Of a stretch of 64,000 nt of DNA, positions 62,500 to 64,000 are shown one piece after another. The notes beneath the pieces were generated by a model. It worked only from the letters and a program-made list of their open reading frames with translations, was not told the origin of the DNA and searched no databases. Position numbers and translations under genes: made by a program. The stretch spans positions 186,001-250,000 of the forward strand of contig NW_027478525.1 of assembly GCF_051014685.1 (NCBI RefSeq), read 5' to 3'. Each line of letters opens with the position of its first letter. Positions within the stretch are counted from its first letter, which is position 1. The DNA is from Ptiloglossa arizonensis. Taxonomy: Eukaryota; Arthropoda; Insecta; Hymenoptera; Colletidae.

Positions 62500-63977
62500 C
62501 AAGCGTTTCTTACATCCAAACTGCCATATCTCGCGAACGGATTGACTAATCCGCAAAATTTCTGTTGCGTCTGAAAGTAGAAACTCGCCCGATTACAACG
62601 GTGTGCGTACTATTCCCCTAGGCCGTTCTAGTTACTCGTTTCGAGCATCAGAACAGCGAAAATTTTGAGTTTCTCAAGCGTTTCTTACATCCAAACTGCC
62701 ATATCTCGCGAACGGATTGATCAATCCGCAAAATTTCTGTTGCATCTGAAAGTAGAAACTCGCCCGATTACAACGGTATGCGTACTATTCCCCTAGGCCG
62801 TTCTAGTTACTCGTTTCGAGCATCAGAACTGCGAAAATTTTGAGTTCCTCAAGCGTTTCTTACATCCAAACTGCCATATCTCGCGAACGGATTGATCAAT
62901 CCGCCAAATTTCTGTTGCATCTGAAAGTAGAAACTCGCCCGATTACAAAGGTAGGTGTAGTTTTCCCCTAGGCCGTTCTAGTTATTCGTTTCGAGCATCA
63001 GAACTGCGAAAATTTTGAGTTTCTCAAACGTTTCTTACATACAAACTGCCATACCTCGCGAACGGATTGACCAATCCGCAAAATTTCTGTTGCATCTGAA
63101 AGTAGAAAATCGCCCGATTACAACGGTATGCGTACTTTTCCCCTATGCCGTTCTAGATACTCGTTTCGAGCATCAGAACTGCGAAAATTTTGAGTTTCTC
63201 AAGCGTTTCTTATTTCCAAACTGCCATATCTCGCGAACGGATTGATCAATCCGCAAAATTTCTGTGGCATCTGAAAGTAGAAACTCGCCCGATTACAACG
63301 GTATGTGTAGTTTTCCCCTAGGCCTAACCAGTTATTCGTTTCGAGCATCAGAACTGCGAAAATTTTGAGTTTCTCAAGCGTTCCTTACCTCCAAACTGCC
63401 ATATCTCGCGAACGGATTGACCAATCCGCAAAATTTCTGTTGCATCTGAAAGTAGAGACTCGCCCGATTACAACGGTGTGTGTAGTTTTCCCCTACGCCG
63501 TTCCAGTTATTCGTTTCGAGCATCAGAACTGCGAAAATTTTGAGTTTCTCAAGCGTTTCATACATCCAAACTGCCATATCTCGCGAACGGATTGACCGAT
63601 CCGCAAAATTTCTGTTGCATCTGAAAGTAGAAACTCGCCCGATTGCAACGGTGTGCGCACTTTTCCCCTAGGCCGTTCCAGTTATTCGTTTCGAGCATCA
63701 GAACTGCGAAAATTTTGAGTTTCTCAAGCGTTTCTTACATCCAAACTGCCATATCTCGCGAACGGATTGATCAATCCGCCAAATTTCTGTTGCATCTGAA
63801 AGTGGAAACTCGCCCGATTACAACGGTATGCGCACTTTTCCCCTAGGCCGTTCTAGTTATTCGTGTCAAGCATCAGAACTGCGAAAATTTTGTGTTTCTC
63901 AAGCGTTTCTTACCTCCAAACTGCCATATCTCGCGAACGGATTGACCAATCCGCAAAATTTCTGTTGCATCTGAAAG
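62500..63977. repeat. Block H2, copy of 57,775-59,252
   Basis: Partner of H1 at +4,725. Differences: ACATACAAACTGCC at about 63,037, and TTTTGTGTTTCTC at about 63,889, the latter shared with 59,339 and 60,739 instead. H2 is therefore a mosaic of H1 and the 1,400-bp pair. The array continues past the window end inside monomer 366. Confidence 0.85.
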
Positions 63978-64000
63978 TAGAAAATCGCCCGATTACAACG

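Larger units (their letters stand above)
1..64000. repeat. 175-bp tandem satellite array spanning the whole window
   Basis: Seen directly: the same 175-bp unit repeats head to tail without a gap. With the start placed at CATCAGAACTG, successive starts fall at 1, 176 and so on to 63,871. The register drifts by only 5 bp over the window, and each drift is explained by a listed small indel. All monomers lie in one orientation. Monomers differ mainly by substitutions, mostly in the last 45 bases. Known: arrays of 150-200-bp monomers with higher-order structure are typical of eukaryotic centromeres and pericentromeric heterochromatin. Inferred: centromeric or pericentromeric location. Both ends are cut by the window, so true array length is unknown. 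No stretch of 100 bases or more lies outside the repeat. Confidence 0.99.

Noticed and set aside
10352..63577. Recurring minus-strand open frames of 61-67 codons starting MAVW
   Set aside because: They occur wherever a particular pair of monomer types is adjacent, span about 1.2 monomers, and their number follows block duplication. They are shadows of the repeat.
1..64000. CRISPR array
   Set aside because: The conserved and variable parts alternate, but the unit is 175 bp, the variable part is a limited set of tail alleles and not unique spacers, and there are no cas genes or leader.
1..64000. tRNA, rRNA, 5S gene or snRNA origin of the monomer
   Set aside because: I looked for tRNA A/B-box-like segments and 5S-like internal control sequence and saw no convincing match. 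No cloverleaf could be drawn around the dyad.
1..64000. Inverted segments within the array
   Set aside because: The plus-strand motif CATCAGAAC (or its close variants) continues through the whole window in one orientation; no reverse-complement block was found.
1..64000. Naming the host species from the monomer
   Set aside because: I do not recognise this satellite. Base composition and CpG content only weakly favour a lightly methylated eukaryote, so a species name would be a guess.

Overview
The window is one uninterrupted satellite-DNA array. From base 1 to base 64,000 it is built of head-to-tail copies of a single 175-bp monomer, all on the same strand. Taking the monomer to start at CATCAGAACTG, monomer starts can be followed from position 1 to 63,871. 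That is 365 complete monomers plus a 130-nt partial one, cut by the window end. I found no gene, RNA gene, transposon, CRISPR array, origin, inversion or non-satellite sequence. Open frames of 60-134 codons occur throughout, but they are by-products of the repeat: 175 is not a multiple of 3, so the frame shifts by one base per monomer.

Kind of DNA: a monomer of about one nucleosome repeat, multi-monomer higher-order repeats (HORs) and no interruptions suggest centromeric or pericentromeric heterochromatin of a eukaryote. My hand-built consensus is about 45% GC with 13 CpGs (expected about 8.4 from its base composition). CpG is therefore not depleted, which argues weakly against a heavily CpG-methylated vertebrate or plant genome and is compatible with an invertebrate or another lightly methylated lineage. 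I do not recognise the monomer and cannot name the species.

Monomer layout (consensus coordinates): A4T4 tract at 14-21; an 8-bp inverted-repeat arm at 22-29 with its partner at 109-116; conserved core at about 51-93, containing TCGCGA (61-66) and a dyad at 68-83 that in many monomers is the perfect 16-bp palindrome CGGATTGATCAATCCG; a second A4T3 tract at 85-91; and a variable tail at about 131-175 whose alternative versions act as barcodes for tracing duplications.

Layout: 1-10 kb is the most heterogeneous part, with the most private changes and indels and only diffuse HOR structure. 10-22 kb carries nested 12-, 6-, 5- and 4-monomer duplications. 22-47 kb carries 13- to 21-monomer relationships and is marked by a lineage with a 1-bp deletion, present nine times. 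47-53 kb has 8- and 9-monomer tandem duplications. 53-58 kb has a near-identical 12-monomer duplication and holds monomer types otherwise seen at 4-8 kb. 58-64 kb has an 8-monomer duplication and a 27-monomer displaced copy. No single HOR dominates. The pattern fits repeated unequal exchange or gene conversion of whole-monomer blocks, with the monomer register kept almost perfectly.
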